A stretch of DNA of 64,000 nucleotides from Anaerohabitans sp964387285 (GCA_964387285.1 CAYLWO010000014.1:1-64000), one strand, 5' to 3'; counted from the first letter of the stretch, positions 51,647-60,746 are shown. The notes: generated from the letters alone by a model not told the origin. Translations and numbers: made by a program.

Positions 51647-54541
51647 TTATTTGATTTTTGTTCCTTTAAAATCTACGCTCATGATGTGCCGCAGGTCTTC
51701 CAGTACAGCATAATGTCGTTTGAAAAGAATCGCCTCGATATCGGTCAAACTTTGCGGATTGATCATATTGTCGATGGCCGCATTTTGATCATGACGCTCC
51801 TTTTGGTGCTTGAAACGCAGCTGCATTAAAAAATTATAGCAATAGGAAACGCTCTTGACTACGCCGGGGTTGAGAACGCCTCTATCCAAAAGCGCTTCGA
51901 GACGTCGCACCGTGTTCGTTTCCTGCAGCTTATGCTTTATGGAATACAGCCGGACAAAGTCGACGACCGGAAGCAACAACATCTTGAGATCGATCGGTGC
52001 TTTCAGCTTGAGCATCGCATCCGGAATGCTGTGGCTCAACAGACTTTCGACCATATAAATGAAAAACGTTTCAAAACTGGCGGTTACATGTTCAATGTGC
52101 CGATGCAGTTGTCCGGTCAGATTTTCATCGCCGTAAACATTGCGGAAATCAAAAAATATTTTTATATCCAGCAAATCCTGAGGACTGGAGGTCGTAATCC
52201 AATCGGTAAAATATCTTTTCCAAACCGAATAGGGTTGACACCACTTTTTATTTTTTGCCATCATCTCGCCTTTGCAGTACCGATATCCCGCCATGGCCAA
52301 ATAGTCGCAGATTTTCTCCCCGAGCCGATTGAAATACCGACTCACCTCCTGTTCGGTTTCAGCGGCTACATCCGCATAGATAATGGCGTTGTCCTGGTCC
52401 GTAGCCAGGGTTTGTTCCTCTCTTCCCTCGCTGCCCATGGTAATAAAGGCGAACGAGGCCGGCGGCGGACCCGTTTCGTCGATGGCCAGTTCAACAATTC
52501 GTTTGGTAATGGCGTCCGAAATCAAGGTGATGAACGTGGTGGTGCTGTGAACGTTGGCGTCGTATTCGATCAAACCTCTTACGAGTAGGAGCAATTGATC
52601 CTTATAGTCGACAATTTTTTTAACCTGATCGGCGGCCTCGATGTTTTTTATATAGAACAGAAAATTGTTGTAGGAAGCTGCAAAGAGCTCATCCATGGTT
52701 AAAAGGCCTGCGATTGAGTGATCGGCCTTTCTGACCACCAGCCGCCGAATTTTTTTCTTGCGAAAATTGACCAGAGCCTCATGGAGCGTGGCTTTTGCAC
52801 CAATGGAATAAATGGGCGAACTCATAACCTTATAGACCGGCTCATCGAGACTCTGCGAGCTTGATACCACGCGCTCGCGTATATCACGGTCCGTTAAAAA
52901 TCCAAGCTCTTCGCCGTTATCACCGACGATCAGAACGGCATTACTGTCGTGGCGCGTCATGATCTTGACGGCGTCGCGGATAGGCGCGGTATGCGCGCAC
53001 GAATAGAGTTCTTTGACGAATCCCTGCACCCTTTGTGAAAGCATAAGCACCAGAGTATGCAGATCGACCAGCAATTTTTCTCTGTCTTTATCGGTTTTTC
53101 GCTGCTCGGAAATATCTTCCACTATGCCGTCCAAGGAGACCAAATGACCGTGCCCATCCCGGATCATAACTGCGGACAACGAAACCGTAAGAACGGTTCC
53201 ATCGCTCTTTTTCAGCGGCGCCGTCGTGTTGTTGACAAATCCCTCGGTCCATAAACTGTATTTAACAGATTCAGCCAGCGCGGGATCGCTGAAAAAGTCA
53301 AAAAGAGAGGAAGCGAGAATCTCTTTGTCCTGATGCACGCCCAGAATGTTCTTGAGCGCCGGATTGACCTCGGTAAACCGGGCCTCCCGATCCGGCTGGG
53401 CCCTGAACACGCCGATCGTCAGCTGGTTGGTCAACGCCAGATACTTTTCTTTCGAATAGCCGAGCGCTTCCTCCATTTCTTTATGACGGCTGATATCCTT
53501 GACGCTGATGACCACGCCGCTGTTGTTCAGGACATTGATGGGCGAAATCATCAGAAATGCGTTGAGGGTGTCCCCGTTCTGCTTTATCAGTTCGGTTTCG
53601 AATTGTTCGGTCGTTTCAGAACCGTTCCTTTTTCGCAGGTTGCTAAAGTCAAATGTTTTCGAATCAGGCATGGTTCGAAAGATGCGCGATAAGGCGATGG
53701 GAACGGCAGACTCTTCATAACCGAGCATGGCATAGATCGCTTTATTATAAAACACCTGCCGGTTTTCGAGAATCATGATCAGGCCTTCCCCCGATGCCTC
53801 TACGAGCATTCGGTATTTTTCCCGTGATTCACTCAGTTCATCTTCCGCTATTCGCCTTTTTCGTTCACTCTGATAATTCTGAAAAGCCAGATAAAAAAGA
53901 AACAGGGAACTGAGAATGGTGATCAGAATAGAGATGGTGATTATTTTTTTTGCCAGACGCTCCATTTCTTCTCTTACGTCTTCAATGTAGATACCCGTGC
54001 CCACAATCCAGCCCCAGGGCGCGTACTCTTTTACAAAAGAGAGTTTGGGCACGATCCTGGTTGAATCGTCCTTCCATTGCCACATATAATCGACAAAGCC
54101 CTCTCCCTGTGTTTTGACCACCCGCGTCATTTCCACAAACAATTTCTTTTGATGTGAATCGACAAATCCGGAAAGATCTTTTCCGTTCAATTCAGGACGA
54201 TACGGGTGCACGACCATTTTGGGATGCATATCCGTAACCCAAAAATAATCCTTGGACTCCTCCCCATACCGGAGCGTTTGCAGTTGGCGAATGGCCGATT
54301 CCTGTGCCTGTTGCAGAGTCAACTCGCCGCTGTTTTCCATTCGGCGCCAGTTATCGATCATGCTTACGGCCGAATAGGATAGTTCCCGGATCATCTCCCG
54401 TTTGCGGTCCAGTATGATGTTTTCGAACTGTGGAATCACCACCCAAAAAAGCGCCACGATAAACAACAGCATGGTGATCAGCGTCGGGAAGAGCACTTTG
54501 GCATACGTGTATTTTTTCGAAACGGAATGGCGTGGTTGCAT
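51647..54541 (-). CDS. membrane sensor: Cache-PAS-PAS-CBS-DUF294 nucleotidyltransferase-like
   Basis: A 964-residue single chain. The parts in order are a membrane helix (about 15-38), an extracytoplasmic Cache domain (about 40-190, with KDYFWVTDMHPKMVVHPYRPELNG), a second helix (about 198-222), two PAS domains (about 240-360 and 370-490) and a pair of CBS domains (about 520-650, with GFLTDRDIRERVV and GLLTMDELF). Next come a DUF294 GlnD-type nucleotidyltransferase-like domain (about 690-830, with TMGSEGREEQTLATDQDNAIIYAD) and its C-terminal all-alpha partner. DUF294/CBS proteins often accompany actP-type symporters. Here the sensor is fused to them. There is no kinase domain, so the output is probably nucleotidyl transfer or direct contact. 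Confidence 0.85.
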   Translation of the reverse strand: MQPRHSVSKKYTYAKVLFPTLITMLLFIVALFWVVIPQFENIILDRKREMIRELSYSAVSMIDNWRRMENSGELTLQQAQESAIRQLQTLRYGEESKDYFWVTDMHPKMVVHPYRPELNGKDLSGFVDSHQKKLFVEMTRVVKTQGEGFVDYMWQWKDDSTRIVPKLSFVKEYAPWGWIVGTGIYIEDVREEMERLAKKIITISILITILSSLFLFYLAFQNYQSERKRRIAEDELSESREKYRMLVEASGEGLIMILENRQVFYNKAIYAMLGYEESAVPIALSRIFRTMPDSKTFDFSNLRKRNGSETTEQFETELIKQNGDTLNAFLMISPINVLNNSGVVISVKDISRHKEMEEALGYSKEKYLALTNQLTIGVFRAQPDREARFTEVNPALKNILGVHQDKEILASSLFDFFSDPALAESVKYSLWTEGFVNNTTAPLKKSDGTVLTVSLSAVMIRDGHGHLVSLDGIVEDISEQRKTDKDREKLLVDLHTLVLMLSQRVQGFVKELYSCAHTAPIRDAVKIMTRHDSNAVLIVGDNGEELGFLTDRDIRERVVSSSQSLDEPVYKVMSSPIYSIGAKATLHEALVNFRKKKIRRLVVRKADHSIAGLLTMDELFAASYNNFLFYIKNIEAADQVKKIVDYKDQLLLLVRGLIEYDANVHSTTTFITLISDAITKRIVELAIDETGPPPASFAFITMGSEGREEQTLATDQDNAIIYADVAAETEQEVSRYFNRLGEKICDYLAMAGYRYCKGEMMAKNKKWCQPYSVWKRYFTDWITTSSPQDLLDIKIFFDFRNVYGDENLTGQLHRHIEHVTASFETFFIYMVESLLSHSIPDAMLKLKAPIDLKMLLLPVVDFVRLYSIKHKLQETNTVRRLEALLDRGVLNPGVVKSVSYCYNFLMQLRFKHQKERHDQNAAIDNMINPQSLTDIEAILFKRHYAVLEDLRHIMSVDFKGTKIK

Positions 54542-54561
54542 AAGTCTGCCCTGAAAATTTT

Positions 54562-55332
54562 TCAGTTAAGGACGGAAGCGTACGATTGCAGGGAGATCGT
54601 TTTGAATTCTCCCACTGAGGTGTCTAAAACCATGACACCGTTTCTTCTGGTTGTTCTGGCCACGCATGGAACGACAATCCAGTGCGGGTCCTGCAGAAGT
54701 TTAACTTTTTTAAAACCAACCAGGTTAAATTCGGTTTCCTGCACCACCAGCGCCCCCTCCGGATGGCCATGGCCGGAGACGCTGATGGTGCAATTGTGTT
54801 CAGCCATATAGGTCAAATGCTTTTTTAGATGAAACGCTTCCCGTGGAAAATAGATGGCGGAACCCGAAAAATCGGGATAACAAAAATGTGAAAACATGAA
54901 TCTCAAGCCGCCCATTTCTTTTATTTCGACTTCCTGCAAACCGTCCAGGTATGACTTTGCTTCGTCGCTCAGTCGGCACCTGATCTCACTGTCTTCATAC
55001 AGCCAGATTCTATTTCTCGCCTTTTTAGCTCGTATATCGTAATCCAGATCGTACCAATTCTCCCCATAGGGGAACCCGGCCCTGAAAACCGGCGTTTTTT
55101 TGACCGCAAACAGATCATGATTACCGGCTACCGCCACCGAACAATTCTGCCGCACCAGGCGAATGCATTCTTCCGCATTTCTGGTCTCAATGTAGCGGTA
55201 AAACGGCAGAGTAAATCCGACAATGTCGCCGAGACAGATCAGCGCATCACACTTTTCCTTTGCCAGGATGAAAAGCGCTTTTTCAAGATTATGAACGTCT
55301 TCGTGAATATCCGTGAGAAAACCTAATTTCAT
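54562..55332 (-). CDS. calcineurin-like metallophosphoesterase
   Basis: A 256-residue protein with the full metallophosphatase motif set: DIHED (DxH), CLGDIVG (GDxxG), VAGNHD (GNHD) and SGHGHPEG (GHxH). It is probably cytoplasmic and of the YfcE/MPP type. The substrate is unknown; such enzymes often cleave nucleotides or cyclic nucleotides. The start is the Met that opens the first beta-strand (MKLGFLTDIHED). It is first in a five- or six-gene minus run behind a cobalamin-riboswitch-like leader, and 20 bases upstream of the sensor gene. Confidence 0.85.
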   Translation of the reverse strand: MKLGFLTDIHEDVHNLEKALFILAKEKCDALICLGDIVGFTLPFYRYIETRNAEECIRLVRQNCSVAVAGNHDLFAVKKTPVFRAGFPYGENWYDLDYDIRAKKARNRIWLYEDSEIRCRLSDEAKSYLDGLQEVEIKEMGGLRFMFSHFCYPDFSGSAIYFPREAFHLKKHLTYMAEHNCTISVSGHGHPEGALVVQETEFNLVGFKKVKLLQDPHWIVVPCVARTTRRNGVMVLDTSVGEFKTISLQSYASVLN

Positions 55333-55404
55333 TACAGTCGGCCGATGAGTGTAAATGATGTTGCCGTTTATTCCGCTCTGGTGTAAACCATCAAGGGACA
55401 GAAA

Positions 55405-55522
55405 AGAAAGCCACCACAAGAGTCACGGCAGGTAACTCTGCATCCCACCGTTGGCCCCTTGCAGTGACCAGGAGCCATTTTCACAAAGCTCCTTTCCCCG
55501 GAACTTGAAAAAGTACCTAATC
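55405..55522 (-). promoter_or_regulatory. candidate cobalamin riboswitch in the leader of the acetate/sensor operon
   Basis: Read on the minus strand it contains, in order, AGGTAC with an ACTT/AAGT hairpin, GGGGAAAGGAGC, GTGAAAAT inside a GGAGC/GCTCC stem, GGTCACTGCAAGGGG and a B12-box-like GCAGAGTTACCTGCC. These match the order and spacing of cobalamin riboswitch landmarks (GGTGC, GGGAA, GTGnAAAT, CACTGT, ACCTGCC). An outer GTCAC/GTGAC pairing (minus-strand order) closes the second half. It lies 75 bases before the metallophosphoesterase ATG. Recognised by eye only; a covariance search is needed. Confidence 0.5.
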
Positions 55523-55573
55523 AAAAGTCAAAAAACAAGCAGAAAATGAAGCGGATTCATAATATTATAAAAC

Positions 55574-55602
55574 TTGCATATAAATGGAAATAATACTATT
55601 AT
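55574..55602 (+). promoter_or_regulatory. sigma-70-type promoter for the small outer-membrane protein
   Basis: TTGCAT, a 17-base spacer and TATTAT, 87 bases before the ATG at 55689. The spacing is ideal and both hexamers are close to consensus. A similar promoter precedes the GNAT-nucleotidyltransferase gene. Confidence 0.55.
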
Positions 55603-55688
55603 AATTTAATCCGAATAAACAAAAATGCTTAACGCAAATCATCCATGCTTCAACAAATTCGCAAGCATCCAACAAACAGGAGGACGCA

Positions 55689-56393
55689 ATGAAAAAAATA
55701 TTCTCAATGATCCTGATCGTCGTGCTGATGGTTTCGTTGACACAGGCGGCAGATGTCATCGCTCCCAAAGTCGCCAAAGGCAACAGAGCGTTGCTGTTCA
55801 GTTTTAACGGTCTTGGCGGCATCCTGCTCAGCGGCTTGTCCAGTGTTTTTGATTCCAGCGAAGAAACCGAAGAACTGGTGGGTACAAAAGGGCATCCGGA
55901 CCTGAACAACACCATTCTCTATTCTCCGGGCGTGGGCGGATTGTACTATTTTAATATGAATACCGCCCTGCGCTTCGGCGTGGGCTTTGGCAACATCAAA
56001 AGCAATCAGGACAAGGATGGCGATGTTTCCGAGAGCAATTCTATGATCGGCGCGTCAGCCGGTCTGCAGTACCATATTGCCAATGTCAACGCCGTATCGA
56101 TCTACACGGGAGGAGAATTCTATTACGGCGCGCTGAGCAGCACCTCGAAAAACAAAGAGGCCAAAACGGAAAACACCACCTCGTACAGCGGCATTGGTGT
56201 TGCCGGCCTGGTGGGCGCCCAGTTCTATCCCTGGAAGAACCTCAGCCTGGATTTCGAGTATAAACTGGGCTACGCTTCCTTTAAGGCAAGCGGCGAAATG
56301 AAAGCCGGAGAAGTATCCGATGACTGGGAAGGGGGCTCGACGACGGTGCTGGGCATTTCCAACTGGGGCGTATCGCTGGCGTTTCATTTTTGA
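55689..56393 (+). CDS. small outer-membrane beta-barrel protein
   Basis: A 234-residue protein with signal peptide MKKIFSMILIVVLMVSLTQA. Alternating strands (LRFGVGFGNIKSN, IGASAGLQYHIANVNAVSIYTGG, LSLDFEYKLGYASF) form an eight-strand OmpW/OmpA-type barrel, with a C-terminal LAFHF typical of barrel proteins. ACAGGAGGACGCA precedes the ATG. A strong terminator follows 24 bases after the stop, so it is monocistronic. Function unknown. Confidence 0.8.
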   Translation: MKKIFSMILIVVLMVSLTQAADVIAPKVAKGNRALLFSFNGLGGILLSGLSSVFDSSEETEELVGTKGHPDLNNTILYSPGVGGLYYFNMNTALRFGVGFGNIKSNQDKDGDVSESNSMIGASAGLQYHIANVNAVSIYTGGEFYYGALSSTSKNKEAKTENTTSYSGIGVAGLVGAQFYPWKNLSLDFEYKLGYASFKASGEMKAGEVSDDWEGGSTTVLGISNWGVSLAFHF

Positions 56394-56417
56394 TTTCACG
56401 CTAGTCCGAAAACATGT

Positions 56418-56447
56418 AAAAGCCGCCTTGAATTTAAGGCGGCTTTT
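56418..56447 (+). terminator. intrinsic terminator of the small outer-membrane protein gene
   Basis: Perfect 12-base arms AAAAGCCGCCTT / AAGGCGGCTTTT around a 6-base loop, followed by GTTTTTG. The arms' A/T ends make it work on both strands. Confidence 0.9.
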
Positions 56448-56554
56448 GTTTTTGTACAAAATTGCATAAATGAAAAGGAAAGATTCCAGGGCTATCGCGT
56501 TTTTACAGGGGAAATAGCAATAGTACAGAACAACCATTGTGAAGTAAAATTCAC

Positions 56555-56583
56555 TTGCAAATTAATGGAAATGTTGATATAAT
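56555..56583 (+). promoter_or_regulatory. sigma-70-type promoter for the GNAT-NTase/TIR unit
   Basis: TTGCAA, exactly 17 bases, then TATAAT. It is 109 bases upstream of the GNAT-nucleotidyltransferase ATG, in a 298-base gap that otherwise contains only the terminator of the preceding gene. Confidence 0.65.
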
Positions 56584-56691
56584 CGGCTTTAGTGGACTTG
56601 GCAGTGATATCTTTTAGGAATAGTGACATGAATAAGAGAGCTGCGCATCGTTCAATAGTATGGTCTCAAACGTGCAGGTGAAAGTAAAAAA

Positions 56692-58074
56692 ATGAATAAA
56701 AATCGATCTTTAGCCATCAAATTGCCAACCCCAACCATTCAAATTCGCCCCATGAGACATGCCGACGTGAACTCTATTGCACAATGGATATATTCAGGCC
56801 GGAAAGAACGTGCATTCGCTCATGGCCAAGCTATTGACACTCGATCGTTGCTTCAGTATCAAAAAAGCTTTCTCTCACTTGGCTGGCAATATATGTGTTT
56901 TGTAATAGAAAAAGACGAAAAACCAATAGGCTATTTTGATCTGCAATTTCGGCAGCGGAAGGGTGAAATCCTGGGAATATATGTCTTACCACCATTTCGC
57001 GGAAAAGGCATTGGCAAGCTTGCCATCCGATGGGCGGTTGCATTATTGAAAAATAATAACTGTCGCAAAATTAGTGCACTTGTTTTTGAAGGAAATATTC
57101 CATCACAAAAAATGTTGGCCGCATCCGGTTTTTTTCGGGTAAAGGATCATCAAAGTCAGGAACAGAATCGAAAAATTTCCAAGTTCATCTATACACCTAC
57201 CTCCCATCCGCGACTATCAAAAACAGATTCGTCCTATTTAAACTTGCGCGGCAACAACCTCATCTTTCTGCACGAGGCGGTAGCAGATATCATTGTGCAG
57301 GAAATGCAAAAGGTCGAGGGAGTGCAAATGATCCTCGGACTAGGATCGTTAGCCAGAGGATTTGCGGATGAATATTCTGACATTGATCTTGCCGTTATCG
57401 GTAGCCTGGAATGCTTTGAACACCTCTGGGTAGGAGAACGTTGGATCGCAGGAATCAGTGTGGATGTTTTTGGTGTTGACCCGGTCGTATCACCACCCGA
57501 GGAATGGGATCTCTCCAGAAAACAGGCTTTCGAGGAGAGTGTTGTACTTTACGCTTCAGACAAATCAATCTTGAAAAAAGTTCGCAAGGCTTTACAATTG
57601 ACAAAAAGCGAACAGACCTACCTGATTGTGGAAACGGTCCTGAAGCTGGGATGGCTAGGATTCAAACCTCCTTCATGGCATAATAAAAAACGATTCGGTT
57701 ATCGGTGGTCATTACCGCATGATCTTTGGATAAAAAGAGGTTCCATGGAGGCTGCCCACTCTACGATTGATCAAGCTTTCGATCTGATAATGCAATTACT
57801 CTATTTGATAAACGGTAAACGGGTCCCCGATATAAAGTGGCGATGGTTCTGCATCAGCAATCTTGATTGGCTGCCGGCGGGATTTATGATAATAGCCAAC
57901 CGGCTTCAGGCGATGGAACGAAACAACCATAGTTTCAGTGCTCGGAACAAATTGCTCATGAAACTCGTCACAGAGATTTATACTTTTCTAATCAAAAAAG
58001 AGATAATAACCGGCGATATCTATAGTTTATACTTGACCAAATCAGAGGACTATAATCCAAAATGCTTAATTTAG
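56692..58074 (+). CDS. GNAT acetyltransferase fused to a minimal nucleotidyltransferase
   Basis: A 460-residue protein. An N-terminal GNAT domain (about 15-165) has the acetyl-CoA loop RGKGIGK (103-109) and VFEGNIPSQKML. A pol-beta/MNT-type nucleotidyltransferase domain follows (about 190-310) with GS (218-219), D230-x-D232 (YSDIDLAV) and third Asp D258 (SVDVF), then an alpha-helical C-terminus (about 310-460). Both active sites look intact. The substrates are unknown; either half alone would suggest modification of an antibiotic, a tRNA or a protein. It is AT-richer than its neighbours, has its own promoter, and is 81 bases upstream of the TIR-STAND gene. No close family is known to me. Confidence 0.78.
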   Translation: MNKNRSLAIKLPTPTIQIRPMRHADVNSIAQWIYSGRKERAFAHGQAIDTRSLLQYQKSFLSLGWQYMCFVIEKDEKPIGYFDLQFRQRKGEILGIYVLPPFRGKGIGKLAIRWAVALLKNNNCRKISALVFEGNIPSQKMLAASGFFRVKDHQSQEQNRKISKFIYTPTSHPRLSKTDSSYLNLRGNNLIFLHEAVADIIVQEMQKVEGVQMILGLGSLARGFADEYSDIDLAVIGSLECFEHLWVGERWIAGISVDVFGVDPVVSPPEEWDLSRKQAFEESVVLYASDKSILKKVRKALQLTKSEQTYLIVETVLKLGWLGFKPPSWHNKKRFGYRWSLPHDLWIKRGSMEAAHSTIDQAFDLIMQLLYLINGKRVPDIKWRWFCISNLDWLPAGFMIIANRLQAMERNNHSFSARNKLLMKLVTEIYTFLIKKEIITGDIYSLYLTKSEDYNPKCLI

Positions 58075-58155
58075 GCTGGCACTTTTTATGGTTTTTTTAG
58101 ACAGCATTACAGATCGATTCCGGCTTTTTCAATTCATCTTCAAGAACACCACAAT

Positions 58156-60708
58156 ATGAATCACGATATTTTCATTAGCTACGCGACAAATGATATTCCA
58201 GCTGCAACCGCAATCTGCAATCTGCTCGAAAAGAATGGAATACTATGTTGGATGGCGCCTCGAGATATTACACCTGGAAGCGATTGGGCGACCGCTCTCG
58301 TTCACGCCATAAACTCCAGCAAAACAATACTGTTGATCATATCATTCAGCGCAAACAACTCACCTCATGTACTACGAGAAATTGAAATGGCGGTGGACTA
58401 CAAAATTCCAATACTGACCGTCCGGATTGATAATAAGCCGTTTTCTCTGGCAATGAAATATTTATTAAGTACCAGCCATTGGTTTTGTGCTTACGAAAAA
58501 CCGCTTGAAGAATACTTTCAGCCTTTATTACTAAACATTCAAAAATCACTTGATAAAACTTTTTCATTAAATGAAAAATTCGAAGATCTGATACTTGAGG
58601 CAAAAAACCGTTTATCGCATCGTTCCGAAGTGACCATTCATCGCCTGCAAGATCAAAAACGATTTCGACCGGAGATATTCGTCGAAAGAATGGAAATGAA
58701 TGTGGTTGTTGACAGCTTCCTCGCCGGCAAAGAGTTGCTTTTGGTGGTCAATGGTCCGCCCGGTTCAGGGAAAACAAGTTGGCTTTGTGATTTAACCAGG
58801 AGGATGCTGTCAAGGAATGGGATAATATTGTTTGAGTCTTACGATCGGTTGATGAACAGATCCTTCCTTGAATTTTTTCAAGAATCCCTTCAACTCTACA
58901 GTCAAACCACCTGCATTATCGATCAATTAGCACTGGCCCATGATGCCAAACATATTTGCATGATCGTGGACGATTTGAGCCTAAACGGTCATGAAGAGGA
59001 CGTCTTGCTTTCATTATTTCAGTGGCTTGAACAAATGACCCACACGTCAACCCTCAAAGTAATCGTCACTCTGAGGACAGATCGATGGAACAAGTTCGCC
59101 TCCCGGCATATAGATTCGATACCTTCGAACCTGGTGCGCAGTATACAAATTCCTCCTCTCGAATACGGTGAACTTGTGGAACTTGTAGACAAACTATCGC
59201 TGACCGTGGAAAAACAGGACACGGAGGTGGAGGATATCCGCAAGAGATTTGTAGCCAAGTTAAGCAGAAATTATGACGCCTCGGCCAGACGCCCCGGCTT
59301 TGTCGTCACGATCCTGGAGTCCTTTAAAAACGAAAATATGCCGATTCACTTCAGTCCATATCAAATATATACGCAGCTGTATCAACGCCAGGTTCTCGAA
59401 ATGGAATCAGACGGCATAGTGAAAAAACCGATCCGTGGAAGGATGTTGAAAAAGATAGCGAAAGCAATGATCGAGACCTCTGAATACATCATGGCTATTG
59501 AAGATACAAGCATATCAGGCGCCGGCCTTGTTGATACACAAACAGGAGACCGGTCTGCAGATTATACAGCCTTAATAGCTAGTAACATATTAGTAGAGGT
59601 ATTGGAGGAATGTGAACTCAAGGTTGCCTTTCAAGACATGAGATTCTTCGAGTTTGTGGGTGCTCTTTCCTACTCGCTTGAGGATGTGGCTGGCGGCTTG
59701 ATGGATCTGATCAGCAGATCAAGCAGTTTTCCTCCTGCATTGACTATTTCAGCTTTCTTAGTAGGCCGTCATTGGCATGCAAAGAATAACCACCTATCAT
59801 ATGATCTATTACAGGCACTTGATGCATATCAAAGAACGGATATCATAAACGAATTGGCCTCAATTGATCCTTCCTGCTTTCTAAATTTGTATAGAACAGA
59901 AGTTGAACAAGACAGCGACAAAGCACTCGCACAGTTGGAACGCATCCTTAATGCGGGAGAACCTCGTTTAAGTTTGGAAGCTGTGAAGGTCTTTCTAGAA
60001 AAGATGCCGGCAGAAACATCGCATGTTGCCGAAGCTCAATACATCAAAGCGCGCGCGTATTATGAGATTGATGATTACCTTGGTGCCGAACAGGCGCTGC
60101 AATGTAGAAACACAGTAAATGAAACTAAACGCATGCTTCTTCAGGCAAGCATAGCCGCAGCCAGAGAAAAATTTGATGAAGCAAAAAAACTTTATGAATC
60201 TCTGATAGACAGGGCGGTGGAAATGCATGATATTGATTTGGCCCAAAGCTATGGGGGGCTCGGGTATGTCTTGTCGCAAAAAAACATGCTACAAGCCGCC
60301 ACAGAAAGTTTGCAGAGGGCCATTGCACTTTTAGAATCGAAAGGTGACAGTAAATACCTGGCGGAATCTCTTGGTGATCTCGGCCAGGTTTTTGGTAAAA
60401 TGGGTCGATTCAAGGAATCCAGACGTTATTTGGAGGAGAGTTTAAACATTAACAAACGTCTTGGATTTCTAGTCGGGATAGGTGTAGCCGAAGGGATGAT
60501 TGGAGAGTTGGATATTTTAGAATATAACTTTTCTGATGCAGAATCAAGACTTGATCGCTCTCTTGTCATCTCGCGCAGAGTAGGAAATAGATGGCGAGAG
60601 GCTTGGGTATTGCAAAAAATATCAGAGTTGAAAAATGCCCTTGGGCTGCCGGTTGAAGCAGACGACTTGAAAAAAGAAGCCCAAAGGCTTTTTGGACATA
60701 TACATTAA
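58156..60708 (+). CDS. TIR-STAND NTPase-TPR protein, candidate anti-phage sensor
   Basis: An 850-residue protein in three parts. The TIR domain (1-130) has MNHDIFISYATNDIP and a Glu at 75 (VLREIEMAV) aligning with the NADase glutamate. The STAND/NACHT-like NTPase has Walker A GPPGSGKT (200-207), Walker B CMIVDD (to Asp 272-273) and VTLRTDRW. The tetratricopeptide repeats (about 590-850) include YGGLGYVLSQKNMLQAATESLQRA and LGDLGQVFGKMGRFKESRRYLEES. TIR-STAND-repeat proteins act as intracellular immune receptors: ligand binding to the repeats oligomerises the NTPase, and TIR then degrades NAD+. Low GC and convergence with a housekeeping-like gene suggest acquisition. No clear ribosome site precedes the ATG. 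Confidence 0.85.
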   Translation: MNHDIFISYATNDIPAATAICNLLEKNGILCWMAPRDITPGSDWATALVHAINSSKTILLIISFSANNSPHVLREIEMAVDYKIPILTVRIDNKPFSLAMKYLLSTSHWFCAYEKPLEEYFQPLLLNIQKSLDKTFSLNEKFEDLILEAKNRLSHRSEVTIHRLQDQKRFRPEIFVERMEMNVVVDSFLAGKELLLVVNGPPGSGKTSWLCDLTRRMLSRNGIILFESYDRLMNRSFLEFFQESLQLYSQTTCIIDQLALAHDAKHICMIVDDLSLNGHEEDVLLSLFQWLEQMTHTSTLKVIVTLRTDRWNKFASRHIDSIPSNLVRSIQIPPLEYGELVELVDKLSLTVEKQDTEVEDIRKRFVAKLSRNYDASARRPGFVVTILESFKNENMPIHFSPYQIYTQLYQRQVLEMESDGIVKKPIRGRMLKKIAKAMIETSEYIMAIEDTSISGAGLVDTQTGDRSADYTALIASNILVEVLEECELKVAFQDMRFFEFVGALSYSLEDVAGGLMDLISRSSSFPPALTISAFLVGRHWHAKNNHLSYDLLQALDAYQRTDIINELASIDPSCFLNLYRTEVEQDSDKALAQLERILNAGEPRLSLEAVKVFLEKMPAETSHVAEAQYIKARAYYEIDDYLGAEQALQCRNTVNETKRMLLQASIAAAREKFDEAKKLYESLIDRAVEMHDIDLAQSYGGLGYVLSQKNMLQAATESLQRAIALLESKGDSKYLAESLGDLGQVFGKMGRFKESRRYLEESLNINKRLGFLVGIGVAEGMIGELDILEYNFSDAESRLDRSLVISRRVGNRWREAWVLQKISELKNALGLPVEADDLKKEAQRLFGHIH

Positions 60709-60746
60709 AATAGTATAAATAAACTCAGACGGATTAGTTGTCAATA

